This document shows positions 23,785 to 35,599 of a DNA stretch of 64,000 nucleotides, piece after piece (positions within the stretch are counted from its first letter, which is position 1; each line of letters starts with the position of its first letter). Source of the stretch: Hofstenia miamia (taxonomy: Eukaryota > Xenacoelomorpha > Acoela). The translations under genes were made by a program, and so were the position numbers. The notes beneath the pieces were generated by a model that did not search any database, had not been told where the DNA came from, and worked only from the letters and a program-made list of their open reading frames with translations. The stretch is taken from the NCBI GenBank assembly GCA_004352715.1, contig SCFE01000068.1, positions 862,464-926,463 of the forward strand, read 5' to 3'.

Positions 23785-24270
23785 ACGAAATATTTTCTTG
23801 CTACGAAAAATTTCTGTCGCGCGATGTCGTACGAAAATTGATTTCGCGTGCTATCTTAATACATGGCATAAAAATATTTTTAGCGATTACTCTAAATTGG
23901 CCTGCAATATTCTACCGTCACGAAATCTTTCTGTATGGCGAAGCAGCATTTCAGTGCTGCTTTTCTTCAAAGTAAATGTTTGTTAGATTTTGGGGCAATC
24001 TGCATTTTATTCGCCCATATATTTTCTTGAAGGCATAGAAAAATGTATTTTTAGAGACTTCTCTAAATTGGTCTGCATTTTTCTACCGTCACGAAATCTT
24101 CCTGTATGGAGAAGCAATGTGCATTGTATGGCTCCATTTTTAAAGGAAATATTTGATAGATTTTGGGGCAATCGGGACTTTATAAGCCCCATGAATTTTC
24201 TGAGACATCTAAAAAAAATTTGATTGGCATAAAACATACAAAAAATTATTTTTCCGGACTTCCTTTAATA
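23785..24270 (+). repeat. Degenerate tandem repeat, about 171-bp period
   Basis: CTCTAAATTGG occurs at 23890 and again at 24061, each followed by TTCTACCGTCACGAAATCTT and later by TTTGGGGCAATC. A partial third unit continues to about 24270. The overlapping ORFs read through the repeat and are not judged real. Confidence 0.75.
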
Positions 24271-25440
24271 AAATCTGATTATATGTTATAAGGAGGTTCT
24301 AAATTGATCCATTTCATATCAATTACTCCCTGTGATTTTAGGGGATAACATATTTTTCTCAATAGTTGATGACTGTATTTATAAAGACTGTAGTCTATTT
24401 TTAGAGAAGCATTACACTATGAGCTAACTACGGATAGAGAATATAACTAGTAAAACATAAACATAATGCAAAACACAATTTCAAGAAATTAGCCACTTCT
24501 TATGGGAACCTTAGTAACAAATTTGTCATTCAATGACGCCTTGAAACGTTTTATTATTGTTATACTGGAGTATAATTTTTGTTTCTGACCAATCTTAAAG
24601 TGTTTTCGAGATATAGCAATCACTTAGGGTGTAGGGGTATTTTCTCAATTCACGTTAAAATAGGCTTTCCTTAATTGCAAAAAATGGAATAAGCTTCCTA
24701 CATGTGTTTTTATGTTTTCGTTTTACATCATAATGTTACTAATAAATAAATGTGTAACACCAACAGGCGCTGTCATAGAAGATTTTGAATGGTGGAGGGA
24801 GGCTTCAATTTTATATTTTATATTATATAACGATTATATATTTGCAATTTATTTAAAATCTATGAGAAGTTTCTAACATACCTAAATTTCTCCTAGCAAG
24901 CCGCAAAATCGTGAAAATTTCCTAACAAGTGTCATAGAAATGTGTCAAATTGGAATTGAGTGGGTTGAGCTGGATTCAGGCCGGGTAGTGATTTGGCCTA
25001 CATTTTCTTGTTAAAGTTATTAAGGGCTAAGTTGCAAAGAAATTTCTAAAAATAAGCCTACCTAAAAGTAAGGAAGCGTTTCCTATCGAACCTAGGAACA
25101 ATTAGCAGGGCAACAGCCTGTGTTCGAAACCTTCTTCACTGACTGAACCATGGAACACATAAGTGCCTTAATAATAGCTGCATAGGTGTAGAGGAAAAAA
25201 ATAATTTAATGTTAGCAATTTATAACATAGACATTCATTAAGCTGCTTCCATTTTTTAGGTTGAAATGAAATTAGAAAAATATGATACTGAAGAGTAGAT
25301 ATACAAATAGTAAACTTATCAGTTTTGTATAGCATGTCAAAAAGTGGAGCCCCAATAATATTTTCTCAATTCAATAGCTTTAAGTCTTCAAAATAATGAA
25401 TGAACTACTTTACATATAGGAATATAGATGCAAATAAGTC
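24271..25440. other. No recognisable gene
   Basis: AT-rich. A GC-richer patch near 24955-24990 (GGGTTGAGCTGG, GGCCGGGTAG) resembles hAT subterminal sequence, without matching ends. Confidence 0.35.

Positions 25441-25478
<38 letters not shown>
25441..25478. repeat. (TA)n(GA)n microsatellite
   Basis: A compound dinucleotide repeat: nine TA units run directly into GA units. Confidence 0.9.
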
Positions 25479-25479
<1 letters not shown>

Positions 25480-25589
25480 TTAGAGAAAAAGAGAATTGTT
25501 CCCTTCCTCAGAAAAAAGCTGGGGCTCCTTGTACCCTGAAAAGCTCGATTATCAATTCGAATATTGAAAACTAAGTTTACTCTAAATAT

Positions 25590-26447
25590 GTATTTCCTAT
25601 TAGCTCTTATAAACATGAGACTATGAAAATTTTAGCGTTGAGTGATTGTCAAATGGTATTTCCTCCAAAATAATGGGTGTTATAAAGTACTGCTTACACA
25701 GATATGGAACTGGTACCCTCAATTGGTGACCATGACCGGTCCGGTTCCGATTACCCACTGACCGGTGACCAGTGTTGACCGGTCGGGTAGTCGAATTACC
25801 CTAATGTCGATACCGGCTTTGACCTATCCTCACATTATATTGTACTGGTTTTGATTGCTTTACCTGGTTTCACCGTATTTATAGGTTAAATGCATTTTTG
25901 ACTGGTTATGACCTGCATTGGTTTCGGTTCGTTTTTGTATTACATAATGCATTTGTACAGCTGAAAGAACATGTAATGAACACACACGTGTTTAAGTTAT
26001 CCGATTAAATTTAAATANGTATTTCCTATTAGCTCTTATAAACATAAGACTATGAAAATTTTAGCGTTGAGTGATTGTCAAATGGTATTTCCTCCAAAAT
26101 AATGGGTGTTATAAAGTACTGCTTACACAGATATGGAACTGGTACCCTCAATTGGTGACCATGACCGGTCCGGTTCCGATTACCCACTGACCGGTGACCA
26201 GTGTTGACCGGTCGGGTAGTCGAATTACCCTNCCTAATGTCGATACCGGCTTTGACCTATCCTCACATTATATTGTACTGGTTTTGATTGCTTTACCTGG
26301 TTTCACCGTATTTATAGGTTAAATGCATTTTTGACTGGTTATGACCCGCATTGGTTTCGGTTCGTTTTTGTATTACATAATGCATTTGTACAGCTGAAAG
26401 AACATGTAATGAACACACACGTGTTTAAGTTATCCGATTAAATTTAA
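25590..26447 (+). repeat. Near-perfect 429-bp tandem duplication with embedded single Ns
   Basis: The unit from 25590 to 26018 is repeated from 26019 with only a few differences. A single N sits exactly at the junction (26018), and another (26232) marks a small insertion in copy 2. The unit spans flanking DNA, the target duplication and the first 320 bp of the hAT element. The Ns make an assembly artefact likely. Confidence 0.92.
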
Positions 26448-27280
26448 ATATCTCATTATTCGTTTAGAGACAGAAACCAAAAAAATTGAGACACCTCACT
26501 CAATGCTTTTAATTTTGCAAGTTTTAAAAACGTGTTTTTATTTGAATATTGGTAATATAATCTTATGTAAATGATCCTTCCATGATAGATTAATGGCATG
26601 CTGTGATTATTTCCAATAATTGATGGTAATATTTTTGAATTTTAATTTCAAGCCTAATTAATAACAGAGCTTAACACCGTGGTGATCAGGTTCTAAAAAT
26701 AAGGCTGCCAATGTAAAAAACCGCCCCCGTACTTTCTCTGAAGATATAATCTAATAATGAATTATGAGATCTCGTAGTTTGTGCTTTTATTCCATAAGTT
26801 CTAAATCATTACTATATTACGATTAATTTGCAATATAGTATAGCGGTAAAAGTTAAATGGAGAGTTATAATTCAAAATGGTTTTATTGATTAGATACTGC
26901 GATCCTTAGTGCGCTTATTTACAGAATTTATATCACTCACTCGATATTCAATGTTCGATAGCACTATTACGTTATGCACTTGGATTGGTTAAAAAAGACA
27001 ACTTATTGACCCAAGTTAATGAATTGCATATGTGGTCTACTAACTTTTTAGCACAACCTTACTGTGAACATAGGTGAACTTTTTGTAAATTACAGTGTGT
27101 TTACAACCATAATTATGGTAATTGACACATGCTTTCGCAGCTTGAGATTTGACTAAATTCCCGACTAAATTGGCAGACCGGTATGACCAGACCAGAGACA
27201 CAAGTGACAGGTTTTGAGCGGTGAAATAATGGGTGACCAGATCCGCTCCTATGGTCAATACCGACTGACTTCCATCTCTG
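25699..27280. mobile_element. Non-autonomous hAT element with perfect 8-bp target duplication
   Basis: The left end CAGATATGGAACTGG (25699, and again at 26128 in the tandem copy) is inverse to the right end TTCCATCTCTG at 27280. TGCTTACA precedes both left ends (25691-25698, 26120-26127) and follows the right end (27281-27288), a perfect hAT-type duplication. Subterminal regions are rich in ACCGG motifs (GACCGGTCCGGTTCC at the left, GACCGGTATGACC at the right). If the tandem copy is artefactual the element is 26128-27280, 1153 bp. There is no transposase ORF. Confidence 0.88.
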
Positions 27281-27288
27281 TGCTTACA

Positions 27289-28828
27289 TATAACAAAATA
27301 TATTGTTTAGCTTTTAAAGAAAAAGAAGGGCTTTTTGAAATACTTTTCTGAGAGGTAAATACTTCGTTCAATATTAAATTATAATATTTACCAATATTTG
27401 AAATCAAATTTTGATAAGTATTTTCGCAAAAATATAGAAACTTAATAATAAAGACTTCTATTTAGAAGTTTTGAGCGTACACAATATTTTAGACTTTTTT
27501 GGCTTTACAACCATGCTAACTATCCGCAAAATTAACATTTTCATATCTAATACAATCTTGCAAATATGTTTTGACCTAAAAAATCCTTTTGACTTTAATC
27601 AGTTTTGCGCGCCACAGTTAACGTCTTAAAAACGTATAAATATATACATATTTTTCTTCTTTAGCTGTTATTGAATACTAATTAAGTTTGGTTTAATTTT
27701 GAATACAAATTCAATGTGTAACGTGTTCATTACAAATTCAAAGAAAATTCAACTTGGCTGCAACCAAAAATGTGTATTGGGTTTCTTCATGATTGTTTGA
27801 TTCATTTTCCTCTAAAACGATTATATGTGTTATTAGCATCATTATTTTTAAAGTCGACAGTAAACAAACCATTGGGAAGTCATCCAAATTCAATACGTTA
27901 ACAAGTGAAAATACAACCGTAAACAACAATTATATCTTCAAATGTCTGCATACGCTTAATTAATTTATTTCCATAGATATATTGAAGAAATGTGCAGAAC
28001 CTAAATGTGTCAACGTTATTTGTAATAACATTTGCGGAAAAACACACCTTTAACGTAAACTACATCTTTAGCAAAATTATTTTGAGGTTAAGTTAACGAT
28101 TTGGTTAACGTAAAACACCATTTGTTAACGGTGTTGTTAACGTATTAAATTTGGATCACTTCCATAACCCATCCAATGTGGCCGATTTTGATTTACCTAT
28201 TTACATCCGCATTGATTTCGATTCGATTAGTAAAAGCATCGCCCAGCCTTAATATATATAATATAGCATGTGTATGTGATAATATTTCTTTATTAATAAT
28301 ACGCTGTTGCTGAAAACAACCATGCAATTATAGGTTATTGAACTCTTGCGCTTAGACTATTTCCATAAGGAGTCAAGCTAGTCTTTGATTAAACGCAGAA
28401 ATGAGCTAGAATTGCTTCAATTTAATTTCAGAAATATTTTATACTCGAACTACTCGTAATTCATCCAATAGAAGGCTAACTAAACCTCAAATTAAATTTC
28501 GTGTAATGAACAAATGGATATGCAAATATTTTAGATTTGAAATTTTAATCTAGCATAAAGCCTATACTTTAGAAATTTAAACGCGCTATAAATTGCAATC
28601 CAATTATTCCTTCAATTTTTATGTCTATTGACTTATAACTGACTATTGACCGAAACAACCACATGCTCGTTTAATTGTGTTAAATTAATGTAGCTTAGCG
28701 AGCAGGTTATTTTCATTATGGTGTTGAACTTTCCTTAAAAGAAAAGGGAAATTCAAGATAAAGTCCTAAACTAATGAAGATGAACACATTTGAAAAACTG
28801 TAAAAAATACTACTGTAAATATGCTCAT
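27289..28828. other. No recognisable gene; 3' flank of lipase copy A
   Basis: AT-rich sequence without coding signal. GTTAACG occurs repeatedly near 28090-28145 as a short local repeat. The 3' untranslated region of the lipase should lie at the right side. Confidence 0.4.
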
Positions 28829-29306
28829 TCAACTGCACTCGGTTTCAAAGAATCTTTCTTCTTCCTTAATTGATTTTTTCCTTATTTCATTTACATGATG
28901 TAGCATCCAACTAATAGCATCATTTGTTACACGTCCTCTTATATTGTACTTTTCGAACAATAACCAGTGGCGAGCGTTGCCGTATTCTATAAATGTCTTA
29001 TCTTCGGCTTTGAGACCACTGAAGACTTGGCGAGCTGTGCTTAAATCACACAGTTTATCTGAGTCACCAAATAAGATTAGTGTAGGCTGTGTATGCTTTT
29101 GACTCCAGAATGTAATGTGTTTTTGGGCGCTAATAATATTGTTTAGATGTGTAATTCTTGAATATCCCTTAAAAAAATTAGGATGGCTTTTTAAGTAATG
29201 AACAATTGACTCATCGCTGGTGAGAAGTTTGTATGGTGTCCCGAATGGCCATGAAGTAAGTGATGGCATAAGATTTGTAATGAGATTTGCCATGAAACGA
29301 ATAAAT
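28829..29306 (-). CDS. Lipase copy A, coding exon 3
   Basis: Carries the rest of the cap region and the catalytic Asp and His. Acceptor CATATTTAG|ATTTATTC. The preceding intron is only 222 bp (29307-29528), the compact and probably ancestral state. Confidence 0.9.
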
Positions 29307-31918
29307 CTAAATATGTTGTCAATTTGAAAAGGAATCTTTAAAAGTTAACTAACTCGAAAATAAGTACCTATTAATTACGAAATTAGTAAATGTAATGAAA
29401 ATCAATTTAGTAGATGATTTATTATAGCAATCAGCAAGAGTCATTAAGGAAATAATTTTAACTGTGGAAAAGATTTTTTTTAAACGATTGTATATAAAAG
29501 CAGTTATTTTTCATATCACATTACATACCCGAGCGGAAATTTTGAAATGAATGGCAAAGCAACTCCAAAGGCTGGACATTCGTAAATTACGCCATTGAAG
29601 AAATCAGATTTCAATTTTTCAACAGCATGGATCGAGATAAGACCACCCAAGGAAGTGCCATACAAAAAGAAAGGAAGATCTTGATGCTCCCCTTTCTCTT
29701 TGACCATTAAATCACACAAGTCATCAACATAATAACTGAATTTGGGAGGATCTGCTCTTTTACCTAAATATAAATAAATAAAGATGAAATAGGTGTATTT
29801 GCTAATATCTTCAATTTGTATTTTAACTCTTACCCGTAAGGATACAATCGGTTTTGTCCACATTTTAAACAATTTTCTTCCAAACGTAAGAACCCTTGAT
29901 TTGGAAATCTAAAATGTTTAACCTTAAACAGCCTGGCGTCCTTTTTAAACGGCAAACCGTTTTTCGACATTTGCAAAAAATTTTCTCCAGGCCTATTACC
30001 AAATTTGAAAATCTTGGGCATGGATAGGTCATTGGGAAACATACTTTAATGCAATGTTGAAAATTTCTATTAAAGCGTACTTCTGTGACAGAGGTTGTTC
30101 AAAAGATTAACAAATTTTCTTTAAAAACGATATTAATTCTCTCCAACCTATAGTCGTAGGCGAAGCTTCCTTTAGGCACTGTAGACGCTTGTCTACACCA
30201 AAGTTCTTTAGAAGTGAACTATCTATCACATAAATTTGTTTATAAAACATCTGCAATACTGGAGAGAGGACAGGAAGGTTAAAATACTTTGATTTCATTG
30301 AATATCATAATAACTCATTTGTGTATTTTATGTAAGACAGAACAAGTCTCATCGAACATTCAATGCTTTTTTATCCCTATACAGTCAAAGCCTTGTTAAG
30401 AAGGAACCTCACAGCACACGCATATCACCCAATAGCTAATATCCAGTCACTAGTGGTACATCTGCAAACTACACACAAGCCCACACTGTATGATAGACAC
30501 ACAGACGTGCACAGTCTACAAAAGTGGTGATATTAATGTTTTTTGAGAAATGATGATATCATATGGGACAGACTTTACAAAGAAGCAAGAAAAGTTCGAA
30601 AGTTTGTTTTCAAGGCCTGGAGAAACAGGAAAATGACAAAACCGCGCAAATCTTGATGTAGAATAGTGTCAAAATATTGGAAATTAACATTGTTCAAAGT
30701 TTTTATTAATCATCAGCTTCAAGAGATATCATCCTGTATTCTTTACAATGAACCGCCTTTTATTGCTGAACATTTGTTGCCACGGAACCTAATGTCCATA
30801 AATTATGATCTGATTCTTAAAATTCACAGTAAATTTTAACATGACTTAAAAATACTTGTAAAAATTTCAGAACTAAAGTCACCAGGTAATCTGACAAATA
30901 GGAAATCTCTAAAAAAAAGTCCACGAAAAAGTCACAATGTTCTTCAATTTACACTGTTTTGTTAGCGATGACTCCAACGTCAGTCTCTTTCGAGAGAAGC
31001 TTCAGTGCAATGAAGAGGGTGAAACTTACATTAGAAGCACCATCAGTTCAAAGAGATTATCATCCTTAGCATTTCTACATATTCAAACGGGGATTAACAT
31101 GAATGTTGAAAAATTTATATATTATTATATTATAAATACATTTATAGTATTATAATAAATACTTTCAAGCACTGGAAACTTGATTTCTTTTATCATGTTC
31201 TTTTTCAAAAATTACCCTGTACAAATAAACGATACTTTTCATTCTTTAAAAAAGTTTTTACTTCAATGAGTATAAATTTATTGTATAAAATGAGGTCATC
31301 AAGTGCTTATAATTGGACATTATATCAATAGCATAATAGCTAACGTGTATAACTATTCCAAATAAAAACCTTTATGATTGCCTCATTAGTTTTAGATTAA
31401 TAATACATACATAATAACATGTATAAAAGGGCTTTTATTCAAACAAATTTTGAACGTTTATGTATTGACATTATAGGGGGGATTAATATTTTGGTAATAA
31501 TTTTTTTGCTGAGTACAAAATTATGTCATTAAATTTTACCCGAAATAGATTTGTGCCTACGCTAAAGTTCAAGTCAAGCTATTTAGAAGGTTTTGAGCCT
31601 CTGGAGGCAACAAAGAACTTTGACTGTTCCTTGATATGTGCAAAGATATTCCCAACCCGTTGATGCATGTCTTTCGCATTGTCAGAGGTCGTTGAGGCGA
31701 AGGAGGCTCTCGTCTCTCATGGGGTGCTTACAAATCGAGCACAGTTTTAATAGGTTTTGAGCTATAAACGTTTGAAATTTTTTCAAAGCGTTTTTAAATT
31801 TTTTCAAAAATCAACAAGCTGTTAAAATTAAGTTATTTAGGTTTAATCACTGAAAATGTTTTTTTAACATTAACTTGCAATATTGCTTAAAAGTCAGATA
31901 GACAAAAGGATATATATT

Positions 31919-31964
<46 letters not shown>

Positions 31965-32343
31965 ATCAAAGTCCATTAATGAATTCGAAGCCAGACTTAA
32001 AGGCAGAGAATTCACGGATATAAAACATATTCCATGACTACGATTAAGAAATTAATACCAAGCCTTTCTGATTGAAACATCATTCTAAATTCTTAGATCG
32101 TCAGTAAAATTAGTTACCCTCACTATCTCCATGTCCATAGTGGTCATTTGCATAACAAATGAAGCCCTGCTTAACTAACGATCGTGCCAGTTTTATATAG
32201 AATACCGCACTGCTATGCATTCCATGGCAGAGATGCACTACTCCTTTTGCAGAATCCATCATGTCGACATTTTTCCAATTATATATTTGCAAGCGGTGAC
32301 CATAGTTTGATGTGAAATATAGTTTGGTTTCAACAATTTTCAT
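28829..32343 (-). CDS. Monoglyceride-lipase-like alpha/beta-hydrolase, copy A (three exons)
   Basis: The exons are 32343-32118, 29763-29529 and 29306-28829. GT-AG junctions in phases 1 and 2 give an open frame of 312 residues. The catalytic set is complete: HGMHS at 40-44, Ser113 in GTSLGG, Asp237 in GDSDKLCD and His267 in NARHW. The cap region runs from about residue 135 to 225 (CPAFGVALPF to ITFWSQKHTQ). Exon lengths 1 and 2 equal those of copy B, and residues 31-76 are identical although the DNA differs at 18 silent sites. Selection has therefore kept both proteins. Predicted substrate and role are as for copy B. An ORF reading starting at 32388 adds 15 residues, but a polypyrimidine-AG acceptor (TTTTCACTTTTAG) directly before the inner ATG argues for MKIVET as the start. 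Confidence 0.9.
29529..29763 (-). CDS. Lipase copy A, coding exon 2
   Basis: Carries the nucleophile elbow GTSLGG. Acceptor TATTTAG|GTAAAAG, donor CGG|GTATGT. Residues KRADPPKFSYYVDDLCDL at its start are identical to copy B. Confidence 0.9.
30937..31155 (+). pseudogene. hAT transposase C-terminal fragment
   Basis: The ORF contains YIRSTISSKRLSSLAFLHIQ followed by INMNVEKFI. This fits the terminal segment of one hAT lineage, where R-S-T-x-x-x-x-RLS-LALLHI is followed by an acidic IDxVI motif. It lies antisense within intron 1 of lipase copy A. Only the C-terminus is present. Confidence 0.65.
31911..31963. repeat. (TA)n microsatellite
   Basis: Nearly pure TA repeat with occasional TG or TTA interruptions. 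Confidence 0.95.
32118..32343 (-). CDS. Lipase copy A, coding exon 1
   Basis: Encodes residues 1-75 and part of Gly76, with the oxyanion-hole motif. Donor GAGG|GTAACT; upstream acceptor TTTTAG|AAATG two bases before the start codon. Confidence 0.88.
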
Positions 32344-32556
32344 TTCTAAAAGTGAAAAATCAAAATTATATTTATCAAAATTCTCCAAAAATACATCATG
32401 TTAAGTCCTGTAAAGCTAAGCTAATCCGAAGTTATGATTAATATTTTACCTTATTGAAAAAACAGTTTTATTGCAATTCGGTATTAAAATAGGCTTAGTG
32501 AAAACAAATTACATGTACACGGAATTTTCTTTTTTTGAAAGAGTAATTATTTAGAT

Positions 32557-32710
32557 CAGTGGTGCTCAACCCTTTTATACCCATGGATCACTTTCCCTCA
32601 AAATTTCTTCTACCTGTGTTCTAGTGATGAATATAGGCGTACGGAATTAACTTTTTCTGGGGCCTGTAAATTTTTGCCCGAAATATAAGGTTGGGGTCTG
32701 AGAATTGATT
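32557..32710 (+). mobile_element. hAT element left end (Charlie-like)
   Basis: CAGTGGTGCTCAACCCTTTT followed by CCCATGGATCACTTTC closely resembles the terminal sequence of Charlie-type hAT elements (CAGTGGTTCTCAACC, then CCxxGGACCAC). The matching right end was not found, so the element is truncated or its other end has diverged. The right limit is approximate. Confidence 0.6.
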
Positions 32711-34412
32711 GGCTTTTTTTATAATTATAAAAATAAAGATAAGTATTATTTTGGAAAAATCAAATTAGCTTTCATTGAATTTTATATTTACATCTAAAAT
32801 CACATACTTCCTTATTTCTAACCTAACTAGTATTGCTCAAGATAATAAATTTGCTTAAATCGAATTATTTTGTTTTATTTATAGAATTAGAAAAAATATT
32901 AATCTCAGCTCAATTCAAATTAAGTTGATAAGTATATTTTAGATACATGAACTTAAATAACTGTGTCTCACCTACCCATATGCAGTCGTTATTAAGGCTG
33001 ACCAAGAAACATTAGTAAACTCATACCCATATTACACAGCTTTTGTCTAGCATGGAGGAGCCCCCTTAAGCAAAAGCAAGCTCATAACTGCGTTTAACCC
33101 GGGCAGCGTATTGTGCACATGACACAGAATGAGCGTGGCTTGTTTACTGCTACTAACTGTTTCAGCCTCTAAAATAGCCTAAATTGTAATCATTTCCAAG
33201 TTTCCTATGTAAGTGTAATAGAGGGATCGTCTAATAGCAAAGTAATGTTAATAATATGTAGATTTGGAGGGTAAATGAAAGAGTATTAATGGTTAAATGT
33301 CCTGGTGGTAATTGGCTAAGCTCTTTGCTGATAGGTGTGAATGTTGTTACAAAATAAATTGAAACTATAAAGTGTAAGAGAGATAGAGAATAAAACTATA
33401 CAGTTTCTTATCACATCCTGTTTTCGAGTAATCCATAATTCAAACACAGTACATTCTTAAAGATTGATTATGTCCATGAAAATTTGCCCTACATGTGTGG
33501 GGCGGGGGTGCCGCCCCCTAGACCCCCTTCCCTACGCCTTTGGATTTTAATAATTGTGGCTTCGTGTGGGTGGTACATGGTTTTACCTGCAATAAATTCT
33601 GATGGAGTGCTGTCACAATAATAAAACCTCGTTGTTTTCTTATCAAAATATGCATAAAATTAATACTATAAGTAACTGCTACCCAACACTCGATCCATGA
33701 AGCCTTCATTGTTCTTCTCAAGTCCAACGGAACTAGTCCACAGAGCAAACAGATTAGCATATTATCACCATACCAAACTAAGCAAATACATTCGGGTGTA
33801 ACCTAACAACCCCCGTCACTATTGAAATAGCTTAGGGAATATTTAAGCTGAGATTTCACTTTGCGAGCCAAATTTTTACAGTAATTTTAAATATTTTATT
33901 TTTAAATGCTGCAAACAAATATGTATTGAGTTACTGAAGAAAATATTAAAGTAATTTCACCTAAAATTCGTAATACATCAGGAGCGGTCATAGAAGTAAT
34001 TTTTCCTAGAATGAATATAAAGCGATTATTTATTTACAACTTAACAAAATCTAATCACATGATTAAAAATTTTCAATGATTTATTAGTTTCTTCACAAAA
34101 CTAGTATATGTGTATGCACATAAGAGCTAGTTTTTTTAAAAACGGATTCTTAATCAAATTTTTTTGAAAAAATTGGTTTTTAACTTTATGAAAATCCTTA
34201 ACAATTTATACATGTAGTTTGTCACAATTTTCACATAAGAGATCCGCAATTTTATATTGTGTTTAGAGGATTTTAAAAAAAAGGCGGGGCAACTGTACCC
34301 CCTAATACCGCGCATGTTTATTACATGCTACTACTGAAAATGTAGATAACCAAGTTAAGGAACGCAAAAAACATGTATAGGACGCTCACTACATTTCTAT
34401 TGAAATGTACTT
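32711..34412. other. No recognisable gene
   Basis: AT-rich. A GC-rich hairpin patch sits at 33498-33533 (GGGGCGGGGGTGCCGCCCCC followed by CTAGACCCCC), a pattern common in non-autonomous repeats. No coding signal. Confidence 0.4.

Positions 34413-34454
<42 letters not shown>
34413..34454. repeat. (TAA)n microsatellite
   Basis: About 13 TAA units, ending directly at the LINE fragment. Confidence 0.95.
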
Positions 34455-34455
<1 letters not shown>

Positions 34456-34759
34456 GCGGCACAGGAGAAAGCAATTAGGACAAACTGGGCGAGGAACATA
34501 TAGACAGAAAAAATGAAATGTGGAAGGTAAAGAAGGTCGAAGTAGTCCCATTACTCGTAAGAGCAGTAGGAACAGTAAGAAAGAAGCATAAAAGATACTT
34601 GGAGGAGTTGAGATTAACGAAGTGGGGAGTTGACGTAGCACAGAAGGCAGCGCTGTTAGGAACAGCTAAAGTCCTGAGGAAAGCTCTCAGACTTCCTGGG
34701 AGCTGATGAGTTTCCCGAGCTAAGAAGGACACCAGCATGAAGCTGTGAGAAAGCAATGA
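34455..34759 (+). mobile_element. 5'-truncated LINE tail between two (TAA)n arrays
   Basis: The plus strand reads AAQEKAIRTNWARN, and then in another frame VEVVPLLVRAVGTVRKKHKR, AQKAALLGTAKVLRKALRL and a stop near 34706. This is the conserved C-terminus of the same LINE lineage as the antisense remnant near 6200. An internal deletion joins the two blocks. The tail ends in a second (TAA)n array, the typical 3' tail of such elements. Confidence 0.72.
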
Positions 34760-34794
34760 GATAATAATAATAATGATTATTATTATTATAATAA
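34760..34794. repeat. (TAA)n / (TTA)n tail
   Basis: TAA units followed by ATTATTATTATTATAATAAA, probably the LINE's 3' tail. Confidence 0.85.
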
Positions 34795-35599
34795 ATCAGC
34801 GTAAAAAACTGAACAAAATTACCTTAAGGTATTTTAGAAAATTAAATACTTTTGATTTGGTGTATTGTAAGGTTCATCAAAATTTCAAACTTACTACACG
34901 TATAATTCATGTGTATAACAAATATTTCATTGTGATATTAAAATTTCTTTGTAAAAGAAATCGTGTTTATTGATTTGGACATACATACCTTAGCATCTGA
35001 AGTTCCTATATTTATAGATCTAAATTTCGCTGACTGAATCTTCCGATGTCACTCTGAGGGGAAGCTGGCGGAATATTAAATTAAGAATGAGTTGCACAGC
35101 GTAATTTTCCATGCAGATTTATTAGAGGAAATTGGCGCCATTCGATTAGCTAAGTCTGACGTTGCATATTCGTGCATTTTCTACGTCTATTTAAATTCTC
35201 TTAGTAGCATTCTTTAAAATATATAAGGAAAATCGTTATTCTAGGCGTTACTATTTTTACTTCTTATAGAATATCAAGCTATTAAAAAGAACAACTGGTT
35301 TATCTATACAGTAACCCAGAAATTGAAGTTGGGGCAGCTACAGCTGGCAATGCAAAATTTCATTAATACATAGAAGAAATAATTGGAATACCAAAGTTTA
35401 AGTGATTAATACAATTTTAAATTCTTTGCAGTACGTAAATTTTAAGCATTTTTAAACGCGAAAATTGAAGTTAAAGGCACTATTATAATTGAATTTATAA
35501 CTTCTCGTAAAATTATTATTATTTACACGTGAAATATAGGTTTCAATAGTAACTTGTAACATTTTACACTATATTACTGTGGTTTTTTCTCTATACATA
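34795..35599. other. No recognisable gene
   Basis: AT-rich spacer. On the minus strand AAG|GTATGT at about 34990 could be a donor for an upstream non-coding exon of lipase copy A, but this is weak. Confidence 0.35.

Larger units (their letters stand above)
29764..32117 (-). other. Intron 1 of lipase copy A
   Basis: 2.35 kb, with a hAT C-terminal fragment on the opposite strand (30937-31155) and a (TA)n array. A less AT-rich patch at 31570-31740 reads SDNAKDMHQRVGNIFAHI on the minus strand, but I cannot assign it. Confidence 0.7.

Noticed and set aside
32344-32388. Longer N-terminus for lipase copy A starting at 32388
   Set aside because: The extra 15 residues cover a clear intron 3' end (TTTTCACTTTTAG), and copy B has no equivalent.
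33498-33533. GC-rich hairpin as a transcription terminator or structured RNA
   Set aside because: Rho-independent terminators do not apply in a eukaryote, and the GGGGCGG...CCGCCCC plus CTAGACCCCC pattern is common in dispersed repeats.
34321-34756. Minus-strand ORFs of about 100 codons
   Set aside because: Antisense of the plus-strand LINE tail and its (TAA)n tract; the tyrosine run is the microsatellite.
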